A stretch of 45,324 nucleotides of DNA from an uncultured bacterium (GTDB lineage Bacteria; Bacillota; Clostridia; Oscillospirales; Ruminococcaceae): positions 1-45,324 of the forward strand of contig CAJMLQ010000010.1 in assembly GCA_905214265.1 (NCBI GenBank). The letters are read 5' to 3'. Below the pieces are notes generated by a model. The model searched no databases. It saw only the letters and a list, made by a program, of their open reading frames with translations, and was not told the origin of the DNA. A program made the position numbers and the translations under genes. Shown here one piece after another: positions 23,112-31,554 of the stretch. Numbering within the stretch: the first letter of the stretch is position 1; the number at the start of each line of letters is the position of its first letter.

Positions 23112-23310
23112 ACGCGATTTTTTCAAAAAATGACGGATTCCAAAGACAGAGCCTTTGACCGTGCTCCGCAGAGCACAGAACCTTATCAAGGGGGTCTCCG
23201 CAGTTTAACAGTCCGGTGGACTGTTAAACCTCCCCTTCCGGATCTTTTGCGCGGCAAGGATTTCGCTCACTGCAATTTTTTGGAAAAAATGAGCAAAGCT
23301 TTTTTCTGGC
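23112..23310. repeat. Palindrome-rich intergenic element
   Basis: This ~200-base stretch has no convincing gene. It holds GTGCTC-CGCA-GAGCAC (23161-23176), a perfect 12-bp inverted repeat GTTTAACAGTCC-GGT-GGACTGTTAAAC (23203-23229), and two similar A/T quasi-palindromes near its ends (GATTTTTTCAAAAAATGA near 23115 and ATTTTTTGGAAAAAATGA near 23275). It lies between convergent genes. It may be a small non-autonomous mobile element or a structured RNA; the class is not recognised. Confidence 0.45.
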
Positions 23311-25500
23311 CTATTGAAGAAATAGCTCGGTTTTGCCGGGCTTTAATTTCCGGCATAGAGCGCCGCAGCGGAATTCTGCATCGATATTGGCGGGGAGTTC
23401 CACAGTAAAGGCGGTACCGCCGGGGGTTTTGGACCAGGAAACCGTGATCTTTCCTTGAGGAGCGGTCATGCTGCCGCTGGCGCTGTCCAGGCCGTCAGGG
23501 AGGACTGGAGCAATGATGATTCGGGTGAAGCCGGCGCTTTCCTCTGTCTGGCGAATTCCGAGGAGGTACTGGAAGAGGTAACGCACCACCGCGCCGAACA
23601 TGGGATGGCTGTGGGAGGCGTAGCCGGTCCAATATTCCCAGAGGGTGGTGGCGCCTTTCGTCCGGATGGTGTGGAAGGAGGTCTCTTTCCGGGAGGCTAG
23701 GAGGTCATAGGCCAGTTGGCCCTCGCCCCGTTCAAAGAGGATGCGGGTGAGGATATCGGTGCCGAAGATGCCGGTGTCGTACATGCCAAGGGTCCGGTAT
23801 TTGGTCAGGAGGCTTTGGAAAGTGCGCACATCGCCCAGGCCAATGTCAGCAGCAAAAGCGTCAGCGCCCTGGATGCCGCCGGCGAAGGAACCAGTGGACG
23901 GATCGTAGTAGGTCCGGAGAAGGGCGGCGCGCTTCCGCTCCTCAATAGCCTGGTAGGTGGGGATGTCCTCCAGGCGGCCCAGGATACGGGCGATCTCCTT
24001 CATCCGGAGCAGGGACTTGATGTAAAAGTAGGTGTTGACAAAAGGCTCTGGAATGGCGATTTCATCTGGTGTACACCAGTCTCCCAGGCACCAGGCCTCA
24101 GGCGGGTCCTCCCGGGTGACCAGGTCGTCGTCGCTGTGGGACTCCAGATAGTCCAGATAGCGGCGCATCTGGGGGTAGTATTGCTCCAGGACGGAAACGT
24201 CGCCGTATTGGCGGTAAAAGGTGTAGGGGACCACGATGATGGCGCAGCCCCAGCCGCCGGGCCCGCCGCCGCAGGGAGTATAGGGAGCCACGTACTGGAT
24301 GTGGCCGGTCTCCCGGCACTGGCAGTCGGAGATGTCGGCCATCCACTTTTCGTAGAATTTCCGGGCATCCAGGGTGGTCATGACGGTTTCACAGGTCAGC
24401 TGGCCGTCGCCGGTGTAGCCCTGGCCCTCGCGGTGCGGGCAGTCCGAGGGAATACCCGCATGCATGTTGGCCAGCTGGGTACGGATATAGGCGTCATAGA
24501 GCCAGTTTAAGTCGGGATTGCTGGAGGTGAAGGAGGAAGTGACGGGCACATTTGCGTTGGTGACAGCGACGCGGACCGCAGCAATATCGCCGGAAACGGT
24601 AAAGTAGCGGAAGCCGTGCCACAGGAACCGGGGGTACAGCTCCCGGGCCTTTCCGTCCAGAAGAAAACGGTCTTCATGGATACGTTCCTCCTGGTTGTAG
24701 TTATAGGTGGTGAAATCCAGCCAGCCGTCTTCACCCAGTTCCTCGGCGTAGCGGACGACGGTTTCACCGGAGGAGCCCTCCGGGCAGGAAAGAACGGCGT
24801 AACCCGCGATGTTTTCACCGGCGTCGTAGAGCCGCAGACCGTTTTCCTCCCGGAGGAGCTTGGGTTCGATGGAGCGGATGACCCGATCGGCGGGGCATTC
24901 CTGGATGTGGAAGTCGCTTTCCGGGGCGGGGACTTCCTGTACCGTGGCCCAGGTGCTGTCGTCGAAATCTGGATCCGCCCAGCCGGGAATCTCCAGGAAA
25001 TAATCGTGGATCTCGCCCTTGAGCATCTGGCTTTTAACAATGGGGGAGGGGGCCCAGCGCATATCCGCTCCGGAGGAGACCACGGCGTCGCAGTCCTCTC
25101 CGGCCAGCGTCAGCCGGAAGCAGGCCTTGACAGAGCCATAGCCGAAAAATTCATACCAACCGGAGCCGAGGCGGATCCCCAAGACATTTTTTCCGGGACG
25201 AAGAAGCCCGGTGAGCTGGTATCGCATGGCCAGAACCCGGTGGCCACGGGTCTCCTGTACGGGATTGCCGCTCATGCAATGGGCAAACAGATGGGATTCG
25301 TAGTCGGTCCAGGCTGGAGTCAGCAGGTCGGGGCTGACCCGTTTGCCGTTGCAGTACAGTTCAAAAAATCCTAGTCCGGAGATGGTGATGCTGGCCTTTT
25401 CTCCGCCGGATGCGGTAAAGACGCTGCGTAGATAAGGCTGGGAACAGGGTATGCTGGGGGCCACCCAGCAGGCATTGCTGAAAAGCTCTGTGTGGGTCAT
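23311..25500 (-). CDS. Alpha-L-rhamnosidase (GH78)
   Basis: A 729-residue glycoside hydrolase that should release terminal alpha-L-rhamnose from plant glycosides. N-terminal beta-sandwich domains span ~1-310. The (alpha/alpha)6 catalytic domain carries the GH78 signature SDCPHREGQGYTGDGQ (about 350-365), CLGDWCTPDE (about 468), and GATTLWEYWTG (about 617-627), with the glutamate expected as general base. A C-terminal beta domain follows. It has no signal peptide. An AAAGGA site lies upstream and it appears to be transcribed alone. It is a different subtype from the GH78 protein at 9791-11734, which suggests complementary substrates. Confidence 0.93.
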   Translation of the reverse strand: MTHTELFSNACWVAPSIPCSQPYLRSVFTASGGEKASITISGLGFFELYCNGKRVSPDLLTPAWTDYESHLFAHCMSGNPVQETRGHRVLAMRYQLTGLLRPGKNVLGIRLGSGWYEFFGYGSVKACFRLTLAGEDCDAVVSSGADMRWAPSPIVKSQMLKGEIHDYFLEIPGWADPDFDDSTWATVQEVPAPESDFHIQECPADRVIRSIEPKLLREENGLRLYDAGENIAGYAVLSCPEGSSGETVVRYAEELGEDGWLDFTTYNYNQEERIHEDRFLLDGKARELYPRFLWHGFRYFTVSGDIAAVRVAVTNANVPVTSSFTSSNPDLNWLYDAYIRTQLANMHAGIPSDCPHREGQGYTGDGQLTCETVMTTLDARKFYEKWMADISDCQCRETGHIQYVAPYTPCGGGPGGWGCAIIVVPYTFYRQYGDVSVLEQYYPQMRRYLDYLESHSDDDLVTREDPPEAWCLGDWCTPDEIAIPEPFVNTYFYIKSLLRMKEIARILGRLEDIPTYQAIEERKRAALLRTYYDPSTGSFAGGIQGADAFAADIGLGDVRTFQSLLTKYRTLGMYDTGIFGTDILTRILFERGEGQLAYDLLASRKETSFHTIRTKGATTLWEYWTGYASHSHPMFGAVVRYLFQYLLGIRQTEESAGFTRIIIAPVLPDGLDSASGSMTAPQGKITVSWSKTPGGTAFTVELPANIDAEFRCGALCRKLKPGKTELFLQ

Positions 25501-25554
25501 AATCTTTCCTTTCTCCTCGCATCAGGCAGATGAATGGATTCCGCTGTTTTTTTC

Positions 25555-25560
25555 ATTATA
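25555..25560 (-). promoter_or_regulatory. Possible -10 box of the rhamnosidase gene
   Basis: TATAAT reads on the minus strand 54 bp before the start at 25500. The -35 position is only a T-run, so a regulator may be needed. Confidence 0.4.
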
Positions 25561-25630
25561 AGCCATTTGGCGGCTGAAAAAAAGATCTTGGTTTGCGGAT
25601 TGACCGTCTGATTTTGCCAAAGCCGCATAA

Positions 25631-25777
25631 AAATTTGCAGAGGGCTTTGACATTACGCTGTATCATGAGCAGGCCCAGATCTTCTTTGACGGCCGGCTGA
25701 AAATCGTCAAGCAGATCCGGATGGACGATCTTTCCAGCAAGGTGAAGCTCAGGCACCGAAAGAGCTTCAATTTTTGA
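25631..25777 (+). pseudogene. Start-less 48-codon frame, possible gene remnant
   Basis: In the 364-base gap 25501-25864 the plus strand is open between TAA (25628) and TGA (25775-25777) and reads like real protein (EGFDITLYHEQAQIFF, then GRLKIVKQIRMDDLSSKVK). It has no start codon or ribosome site before the first Met. It may be the tail of a lost gene or transposase. I cannot assign a family, and chance remains possible. Confidence 0.3.
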
Positions 25778-25864
25778 TATGGTTTTGCAGGCAGCGGGGA
25801 TTGCCATCAACGTGGGGCCATCCTTTTTACCATTTCAACAGACGCTAGGCATCTGCCCGTTTGT

Positions 25865-26707
25865 TTATCGCGCTGCAAAAATGTAAGTAACGGTCCCCTC
25901 GTCCCATTGGGCGGATATTTCATAAAGGAATTCGCCTTTGGCCGGGATGGAGAGAAGGGAGCCGGAGAGCGCCTGCTCTTGGCCGTCCTCATAGGCCGCA
26001 GTATCGCCTCGCTGGTCCCAGTCCCAGCGCCGGACGATAAAGGAGGACGGTTCTTTGCTGAAACGAAGGGAGACGTTCAGTGCGGCACTTCGGCGGACAA
26101 CGGGGACCCGGTCCTCTTCCCATTCCAGCGGGTGCGGGGAGTCCGCACAGATGCCCTGACCGTCTTCATACCAGGTGGATGTCCCTCGGGCGGTGAAAAG
26201 GCAGCTCGCCACGGAGCTGGATCCGGTTCCCGTCTGGTATTCCACCTGAAGGGAAGGCATGCCGCTGTAGGGGGAATTCCCGGACGCAGCATCCCGCCAG
26301 CTGTCGAAGAAGGGATCGCCGTCAATGGGATTGACCCATTGGGAGGGCTGCTCTCCGGTGACGGCCAGGGCCTGGACATTATGAATCTGGGCGGGATATG
26401 ACTCAGCTACCATGCCGTCCCAGGTCAGATCAATAATGTGGCCTGGGCGGAGGTCCGCAAAGTCGAAGGCGGCTCCATCTGGGCCGGTAATGGCCAGATT
26501 CTGGGCGGAGACAGTAGTCGCTTCACCAGAGCCGTTCGCCTCGCCGCCGATGAGAAGACTCCGGCTTTCTTTATCTATCACCAAGAGGACAGTGAAGGAC
26601 TCTGTTACCGGTTCCGGGGCGCTCTCCCCGGCTGAGCCGCAGGAGGTGAGAAAAAACATAGCGAACAGACCGGTGATACCGGCGAGGACGCTGCGGATCG
26701 ATTTCAT
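25865..26707 (-). CDS. Predicted lipoprotein of unknown function
   Basis: A 280-residue exported protein. A short charged start, a hydrophobic stretch (SVLAGITGLFAMFF) and the lipobox LTSC put the lipidated cysteine at residue 23. A Ser/Glu-rich linker follows (GSAGESAPEPVTES). The part to ~105 resembles small beta-barrel domains of Firmicute lipoproteins (FTVLLVIDKESRSLLIGG, then GHIIDLTWDG). The C-terminal ~150 residues are rich in beta strands and Trp (FIVRRWDWDQRGD). It should be fixed to the outer face of the membrane. The function is not known. An AAAGGAG site precedes the start. Confidence 0.8.
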   Translation of the reverse strand: MKSIRSVLAGITGLFAMFFLTSCGSAGESAPEPVTESFTVLLVIDKESRSLLIGGEANGSGEATTVSAQNLAITGPDGAAFDFADLRPGHIIDLTWDGMVAESYPAQIHNVQALAVTGEQPSQWVNPIDGDPFFDSWRDAASGNSPYSGMPSLQVEYQTGTGSSSVASCLFTARGTSTWYEDGQGICADSPHPLEWEEDRVPVVRRSAALNVSLRFSKEPSSFIVRRWDWDQRGDTAAYEDGQEQALSGSLLSIPAKGEFLYEISAQWDEGTVTYIFAAR

Positions 26708-26792
26708 GAAAACGCTCCTTTCAAAGACAAAAGGCTTTTATCAAATAGTGCAGGAATGTAACGGTTCTGTTGCGAAATCTTGAGAAAATAGT

Positions 26793-26835
26793 AACCGGCA
26801 GCGGAGGGAAAACACCTTTTGGACCGCTGCCGGTT
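26793..26835 (-). terminator. Hairpin after the second MATE gene
   Basis: AACCGGCAGCGG and CCGCTGCCGGTT form a 12-bp perfect stem around a 19-base loop just past the MATE stop codon. The T-run on the minus strand is weak (TTACTATTTTC), so termination may be partial. Confidence 0.6.
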
Positions 26836-26839
26836 TTCT

Positions 26840-28186
26840 TTATGTACGGGTGACGTTTTTAATCCACTTGTTCCCGCGGAGACGGATGAAAGCGATGATC
26901 CACTTGAAGCATTGGTCGATCCGGGTGCAGAGGTAGACCGCCCAGAGGGGCCAGTGCCAGACAAAGGCCGAGAGGAAGGTCAGGGGAAGGACCACAAGCC
27001 AGCCGCAGATGATATCCACTTTCATGACGAACTTGCCGTCTCCCGCGCCGCGGTTGATACCGGTAAAGCAGGCCGCGTGATAGCAGGTGCCCAGGTGGGT
27101 GATTGCGCCGATGGTCAGCATGACGGTGGCCAGGCTCCGGGTCTCCTGGGAGACATTATAAAAAGAGGGAGCCAGCGTCCGGATTGAGAGAACGGTTCCG
27201 GATACCAGGACGCCCAGGCAGGCGAAAAGGATCTGGATGGTGTTGGAATACTGCCGGGTGCGTTTGTAGTCCCCGGCTCCGACGCTCTTGCCTACGACAA
27301 CACAGGCACCGTTAGAGAGACCGTTGGTGAAAATCATGGCCAATGAGAGGAAGACGTCGGCGATGGAATTGGCCGAAACCATGGTGACACCCATCCGACC
27401 GATGAGCATGGCCTTCACCGAGCCGACCAGGCCCCACTGGGCGTCGCCGATGATGATGGGCACCGAATGGCGGACGAAATCAGCGGTCATTTCTCGATCG
27501 TGGGTGAAGAAATCCCGAATCCGGAATCGGACCTTCGTTTCCCGGCGAAGAAGGTAAAATCCGGCGATGAGAAATTCGCAGAAGCGCGCGATGACCGTGG
27601 CGATGGCCGCCCCCCGGATCCCCATGGCAGGGACGCCCAGCTTGCCGAAGATAAAAATCCAGTTAAAGACGAAGTTGCAGACCAACGAAACACAGGAGAT
27701 CATCAGTCCAATTTTGACGATTTCCACCCAGCGGAGCATGACGACCATGGTGTTGGCCAGGGCGAAGAGGGGATAGGACAGGCAGATGATCCGGACATAT
27801 TTGGCCCCTTCCTTGATGAGGCTGGCGTCGTTGGTGAAGATCCGCATTGTCGGCTCCGGGAAGAGAAAGATCAGCGCGCAGACCAGCAGGGAAAGAAGCG
27901 CTGCGAACCGCAGCACCACGCCGAAGGTCCGGCGGATCTTCTCAAAGTCCTTTTTCCCCCAGTACTGGGAGATGAGGACGGCGGCTCCGCCGCCGACGCC
28001 GTTGACAATGAAGGTGAAAAGGGTCGTGGCCTGGTTGGCCTGGGCCACCGCCGCCAGAGGAATATCCCCTAGAGAGCCGACCATAAGGTTGTCAAGCATG
28101 TTGACGCTCATGGAGATAAGGGCCTGGAACGCGGCGGGAAGGGCCACAATGAACAGCGACTTGTAAAATTCTTTTTCCTTGACCAA
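26840..28186 (-). CDS. MATE-family efflux transporter
   Basis: A 448-residue protein with about twelve hydrophobic helices in the two MATE half-repeats (SLFIVALPAAFQALISMSVN near the N-terminus, HSVPIIIGDAQWGLVGSVK in the middle). It should expel cationic or other small molecules using an ion gradient. The best start is TTG at 28186, ten bases after AAGGTGG; no ATG lies near. It differs clearly from the MATE protein at 14548-15930. A long leader with a GC hairpin lies upstream. Confidence 0.88.
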   Translation of the reverse strand: MVKEKEFYKSLFIVALPAAFQALISMSVNMLDNLMVGSLGDIPLAAVAQANQATTLFTFIVNGVGGGAAVLISQYWGKKDFEKIRRTFGVVLRFAALLSLLVCALIFLFPEPTMRIFTNDASLIKEGAKYVRIICLSYPLFALANTMVVMLRWVEIVKIGLMISCVSLVCNFVFNWIFIFGKLGVPAMGIRGAAIATVIARFCEFLIAGFYLLRRETKVRFRIRDFFTHDREMTADFVRHSVPIIIGDAQWGLVGSVKAMLIGRMGVTMVSANSIADVFLSLAMIFTNGLSNGACVVVGKSVGAGDYKRTRQYSNTIQILFACLGVLVSGTVLSIRTLAPSFYNVSQETRSLATVMLTIGAITHLGTCYHAACFTGINRGAGDGKFVMKVDIICGWLVVLPLTFLSAFVWHWPLWAVYLCTRIDQCFKWIIAFIRLRGNKWIKNVTRT

Positions 28187-28310
28187 ACTGACTGCGCCAC
28201 CTTTTTAAAATCTGAGTGAGGAGGGTTCCTTTGTTGTCGTATGGATGCAAACCCGCAAAGAACGCGTCTGCGCGGGCTCTGCATTTCTGCTAGAAAAAGG
28301 CTTTGAAGCT

Positions 28311-28339
28311 ATTATAGCATGCGGTGGCGCAGATTTCCA
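28311..28339 (-). promoter_or_regulatory. Predicted promoter of the second MATE gene
   Basis: On the minus strand TGGAAA (28334-28339), a 17-bp spacer and TATAAT (28311-28316) start an RNA with a ~115-base leader. In that leader CCCGC and GCGGG (within 28249-28276) can form a hairpin, so leader control is possible. Confidence 0.55.
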
Positions 28340-28346
28340 GCAGGCC

Positions 28347-28391
28347 GGAAAAAAACGGAATGTCCCACAACTTTCTGAGGGACATTCCGTT
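28347..28391 (-). terminator. Terminator of the cotJ operon
   Basis: AACGGAATGTCCC (28354-28366) and its complement (28379-28391) form a 13-bp stem with a 12-base loop. On the minus strand it runs into TTTTTTT, directly after cotJC. Confidence 0.9.
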
Positions 28392-28404
28392 GAAAACGAC
28401 GGTT

Positions 28405-29001
28405 CTATTTGTCAAAGGCAGGATTGAAGGCGTAAAAGTTTTTGGAGTCCAGCTTATCCTGTACGATGCGGGTCGCTTCGCCAAAGCGCTGATAGTGGAC
28501 GATTTCCCGTTCCCGCAGAAACTTGATGGCGTCCCGGACGTCGGGATCGTCGACCAGGCGGAGAATGTTATCGTAGCTCATCCGGGCTTTCTGTTCAGCG
28601 GCCAGATCTTCATGGAGGTCGGCAAAGACGTCGCCGGTAGAGGCCAGTTCCGCAACATTGAAAGGATAGCCGGACGCAGCCTGCGGATAGATACCGGTCG
28701 TGTGGTCAACAAAGTAGGTATCGAAGCCGGATTTCTTGATTTCGTTTATGCTGAGATTTCGGGTCAGCTGGTAGAGAATAGCGGAGATCATTTCAACGTG
28801 GGCTAGTTCTTCCGTACCCACATCTGTCAGAATCCCGGTCACCTCGCCATAGGGCATGGCATAACGCTGGTTTAAATAGCGCGTCGCAGCTCCCATTTCT
28901 CCATGAGGCCCGCCAAGCTGGCTCATGATAACCTTAGCAGCCGAGGGATCCGGGCGTTTGATCTTCACTGGGCGCAATAACTTCTTTTCATACTGCCACA
29001 T
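28405..29001 (-). CDS. cotJC: Spore coat protein CotJC, manganese catalase family
   Basis: A 198-residue ferritin-like four-helix protein. The dimanganese-type ligands are visible: Glu35 in GPHGEMG, Glu65 and His68 in TEELAHVEM, and a second pair in EEQKARM/REREIVHYQRF-like positions (Glu and His of REIVHYQ). CotJC proteins are related to manganese catalases and are placed in the inner coat of spores, where they may remove peroxide. It is the last gene of cotJABC, four bases after cotJB. Expression is expected in the mother cell during sporulation. Confidence 0.95.
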   Translation of the reverse strand: MWQYEKKLLRPVKIKRPDPSAAKVIMSQLGGPHGEMGAATRYLNQRYAMPYGEVTGILTDVGTEELAHVEMISAILYQLTRNLSINEIKKSGFDTYFVDHTTGIYPQAASGYPFNVAELASTGDVFADLHEDLAAEQKARMSYDNILRLVDDPDVRDAIKFLREREIVHYQRFGEATRIVQDKLDSKNFYAFNPAFDK

Positions 29002-29004
29002 ACT

Positions 29005-29259
29005 TCACACCCCCATCTGCCACGGCCAGGGATCGTCGACCCATGCCCAGCGCATTTGGCCATCTTCTCCCACCACAATCCGGCCAAACTTTTCCTCATA
29101 CTCCATCTTCAAATCGTGAAGGCGCTTGCTGTTCTTCTCATAGAACTGCAGGGCCTCCTGATCGCTGGGATGAGTGTCCAGATAAAGGTTGGCTTCGACC
29201 AGCATAAAGGTGCAAAGCTGAATTTCCCGCATAAGGCGGGTCTTGTCGCTATTTTCCAC
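29005..29259 (-). CDS. cotJB: Spore coat protein CotJB
   Basis: An 84-residue acidic protein of the CotJB family, with the characteristic helical N-terminus (LMREIQLCTFMLVEANLYLD) and the conserved C-terminal W-x-W-x-x-x-P-W-P-W pattern. It helps assemble the CotJ complex into the spore coat. It overlaps cotJA by 11 bases and lies four bases before cotJC, so the three are made together. Confidence 0.95.
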   Translation of the reverse strand: MENSDKTRLMREIQLCTFMLVEANLYLDTHPSDQEALQFYEKNSKRLHDLKMEYEEKFGRIVVGEDGQMRWAWVDDPWPWQMGV

Positions 29260-29440
29260 TTTTTACAGCCTCCTCTCCGATAAAAGGAAGGTCCAGGGGC
29301 GGAAATATCGTCCCCCGGTCCAGGGCAACGGAGGGTGTGTAGAGTTCGCCCCACCGCTGCATCGGCACATAGGCCATAGCAAGCGGCAAGCTGTCCAGGC
29401 AGACGCAGGGCAGATCGGGCTTTTCCACAGGTCTTTCCAT
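29249..29440 (-). CDS. cotJA: Spore coat-associated protein CotJA
   Basis: A 63-residue protein with the CotJA core (LAMAYVPMQRWGELYTP, then LDRGTIFPPLDLPF). CotJA is needed to incorporate CotJC into spores. The start at 29440 follows an AGAGGTG site. It is the first gene of cotJABC. Orthologous operons depend on the mother-cell factor sigma-E, and no clear sigma-A promoter is seen upstream, which fits. The presence of this operon is the clearest sign that the host makes endospores. Confidence 0.93.
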   Translation of the reverse strand: MERPVEKPDLPCVCLDSLPLAMAYVPMQRWGELYTPSVALDRGTIFPPLDLPFIGEEAVKSGK

Positions 29441-29525
29441 AGGAAGAACACCTCTTTCTTCTAGAGTATCCTATCCTATGCCGCGAAAAAGCCACTGGTC
29501 CGACTTGCAGCAAAAGAGGGGCCAT

Positions 29526-29645
29526 ATGGGAAAAATACAAAAAAAACCAGAGAAAAAAGAACGTTTTCAACTGACCCTGCCTACAGGCGAGAAAATACCG
29601 GCCAGCGTGATGCAGTACATTCTCCGCGGGCCGGCAGAAGAGCCC
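29526..29645 (+). other. Possible start of a small plus-strand gene running into hydF
   Basis: An ATG at 29526 follows AGAGGGG at a suitable distance and begins a basic, plausible N-terminus (MGKIQKKPEKKERFQL, then PTGEKIPASVMQYILRG). The frame then continues antisense into the 3' end of hydF until 30224, where it is just hydF's shadow. The first ~40 codons may be a real small gene that lost its end, or chance. Confidence 0.25.
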
Positions 29646-30815
29646 TCACCAGCAGATGCGGTCCAACATCCGGTTGATGTGGGCGATGGCAATGCCGAAG
29701 TTGGTGATGGGAACGCCATGCTTTTGTGCTTCGCTGATCTTGGAGAGGAGGTTCTTCCGGTTGAGCATACAGCCGCCGCAGTGAAGAATCAGCCGGTAGT
29801 CCCGGATGTCCGCCGGGAAGCCCGGACCGGAAAACACGTCGATCTGCAGCTTACCGCCCACGTACTGCTCCAGCCAGGCGGGGAGCTTTTGACGGGCAAT
29901 GTCGCCGGCCAGAGGATGATGGGTGCAGGATTCCATGATGAGTACGCGGTCGCCGGGGAAAAGGCTGTCGATGGCTTTGGCGCCGTCCAGAAAGCTGCGG
30001 ATGTCCCCCTTGTTCTCCGAGAGCAGCACCGAAAAGGAGGTCAGCGGCACCTCTTTAGGAAGAATCTCGTTGACCTGCCGGAACACCTGGGAATCGGTGA
30101 TGACCAGGTCCGGCAGCTTCTTCAGCGCAGCGAGCATGGGCTGGATTCCGTCGGGAACCACCGAAAGGACCCGGCAGCGGCGGTCCAGAAGATCCCGTGT
30201 CACCTGGACCTGGGGGAGGATTAACCGCCCCTTGGGGGCCTGGATATCCTGAGGCATCACCAGCATCACCAGGGCGCCGGGTTTTACCAAGTGGGCAGTT
30301 AGAGAGGGAATCTCAAAATCCGTATCTGCGTTGTCAATGAGAAATTTTTTGAGACTGGGCATATCCTCCGAGGCCCGGGCATCCAGGGAGAGGACTGGGA
30401 GACCAAAAGGCAGCTCGGGAGCCGCTCCGCCGTCCATGCAGTTGACCACGCAGACAGTTTTGACCGAATGCTCCCGCAGCAGCGAAAGGTACTGCTCTTC
30501 CTCGGCAAAATCCGTGGTGCGGGAGGAGACCACCAAGACGGCTAGGTCGGTTTTCCGGGCCACCTCCCGGGTCTTGGCGGTGCGTAGGTGTCCCAAGTCC
30601 GAGCGGTCGTCCAGGCCGGCGGTATCGATGAGCACCACTGGGCCGATGGGAAGCAGCTCCATGGGCCGGTAGACCGGGTCGGTGGTGGTGCCGGAAACAT
30701 CAGAAACGATGGAGACCGCTTGACCGGCCAGGGTGTTCAGGAGGGTGGATTTTCCGCTGTTGGTCCGCCCGAAAAAGGCAATGTGCAGGCGATTGGAGCG
30801 GGGGGTGTCTTCCAT
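29646..30815 (-). CDS. hydF: [FeFe]-hydrogenase H-cluster maturation GTPase HydF
   Basis: A 389-residue scaffold protein that assembles the 2Fe subcluster of [FeFe] hydrogenase and passes it to HydA. An N-terminal Era-like GTPase domain has the P-loop GRTNSGKS (16-23), GTTTDP switch region and DTAG (64-67). A dimerisation domain follows, and the C-terminal cluster domain has the HydF ligands Cys297 and His299 (SCTHHPLAG) and His345, Cys346 and Cys349 (HCGGC). The guanine-specificity motif NKxD reads NCMD (125-128), lacking the lysine. hydE, hydG and the hydrogenase itself are not in the window. It implies a strict anaerobe that produces or uses H2. Confidence 0.96.
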   Translation of the reverse strand: MEDTPRSNRLHIAFFGRTNSGKSTLLNTLAGQAVSIVSDVSGTTTDPVYRPMELLPIGPVVLIDTAGLDDRSDLGHLRTAKTREVARKTDLAVLVVSSRTTDFAEEEQYLSLLREHSVKTVCVVNCMDGGAAPELPFGLPVLSLDARASEDMPSLKKFLIDNADTDFEIPSLTAHLVKPGALVMLVMPQDIQAPKGRLILPQVQVTRDLLDRRCRVLSVVPDGIQPMLAALKKLPDLVITDSQVFRQVNEILPKEVPLTSFSVLLSENKGDIRSFLDGAKAIDSLFPGDRVLIMESCTHHPLAGDIARQKLPAWLEQYVGGKLQIDVFSGPGFPADIRDYRLILHCGGCMLNRKNLLSKISEAQKHGVPITNFGIAIAHINRMLDRICW

Positions 30816-30881
30816 TGTAAGGATCCTTTCTTTGATTAAGAGCAGAGAATGCGTGAATTTGATTGCAGCTTTCCGGTCGGG

Positions 30882-31541
30882 TCAACTGTTCCAGCCTTCC
30901 GCCTCCAGACGGCGCTGGACGGGGATCAGCAGGGCGCGGCGGCGCTTCCAGTCGGGGAGGACCCGGGCGACAATGTCCCAGAATTTCCGGGAGTGGTCCA
31001 TTTGCCGCAGATGGGCCAGCTCGTGGACCACGACGTAGTCCACGGCTTCCTCCGGCGCGCGGAGCAGCCGCCAGGAAAAGTTCAGCCGCCCCTTGGCCGA
31101 GCAGGATCCCCAGCGGGTTCTGGCCCCAGTGACAGAGATCTTTTCCGGGGAAAGGCCCATGCGGCTCCCCCAAAGGGCTGCCTTTTCTGGCAGGATGCGC
31201 CGGGCTTCTTCCCGGTAGAAGGTCTCAACCTCCCGGCGGAAGTCCCGGCCCGGGAGGAGCAGGCCGTCTCCCTCCAGAGACGGCCCACCTCCGGAACGGA
31301 TGGCGTATTCCCGGCCCAAAAGGGGGAGAAACGCGCCGTCCTCCAGCCGGAATTGGGATTTTTCCCGCAGCAGCTCTTGCCGCAGGGCGGTTTTCTCCCG
31401 AATCCAGCCGGATTTCTGGGCGAGAAAGGCGTCGATGGCAACGCGGGAAAGTCGGAGAGGAGCCCGGACCTCCAATGCGCCGTCTTTGGTTATGGAAAGG
31501 CTCAGAGTCTTGCGGCGGGAACGGATCAGCGTGTAATCCAT
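30882..31541 (-). CDS. YgjP-like (M48-type) zinc metallopeptidase
   Basis: A 219-residue protein of the YgjP/DUF45 group. The WGSCS motif (about 145-149) and the zinc-binding HELAHLRQMDHSRKFW (about 173-188, with HExxH as HELAH and a third His in DHS) are intact. The fold is SprT/M48-like; substrates are unknown. There is no signal peptide, so it is cytoplasmic. It lies 13 bases after the membrane protein gene at 31555 and 66 bases before hydF on the same strand. Confidence 0.88.
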   Translation of the reverse strand: MDYTLIRSRRKTLSLSITKDGALEVRAPLRLSRVAIDAFLAQKSGWIREKTALRQELLREKSQFRLEDGAFLPLLGREYAIRSGGGPSLEGDGLLLPGRDFRREVETFYREEARRILPEKAALWGSRMGLSPEKISVTGARTRWGSCSAKGRLNFSWRLLRAPEEAVDYVVVHELAHLRQMDHSRKFWDIVARVLPDWKRRRALLIPVQRRLEAEGWNS

Positions 31542-31554
31542 AACGCGCCTCTCC

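Noticed and set aside
29646..30224. Continuation of the plus-strand frame from 29526 as a real 248-residue protein
   Set aside because: From 29646 it is exactly antisense to hydF and loses protein-like character; only the first ~40 codons deserve attention.
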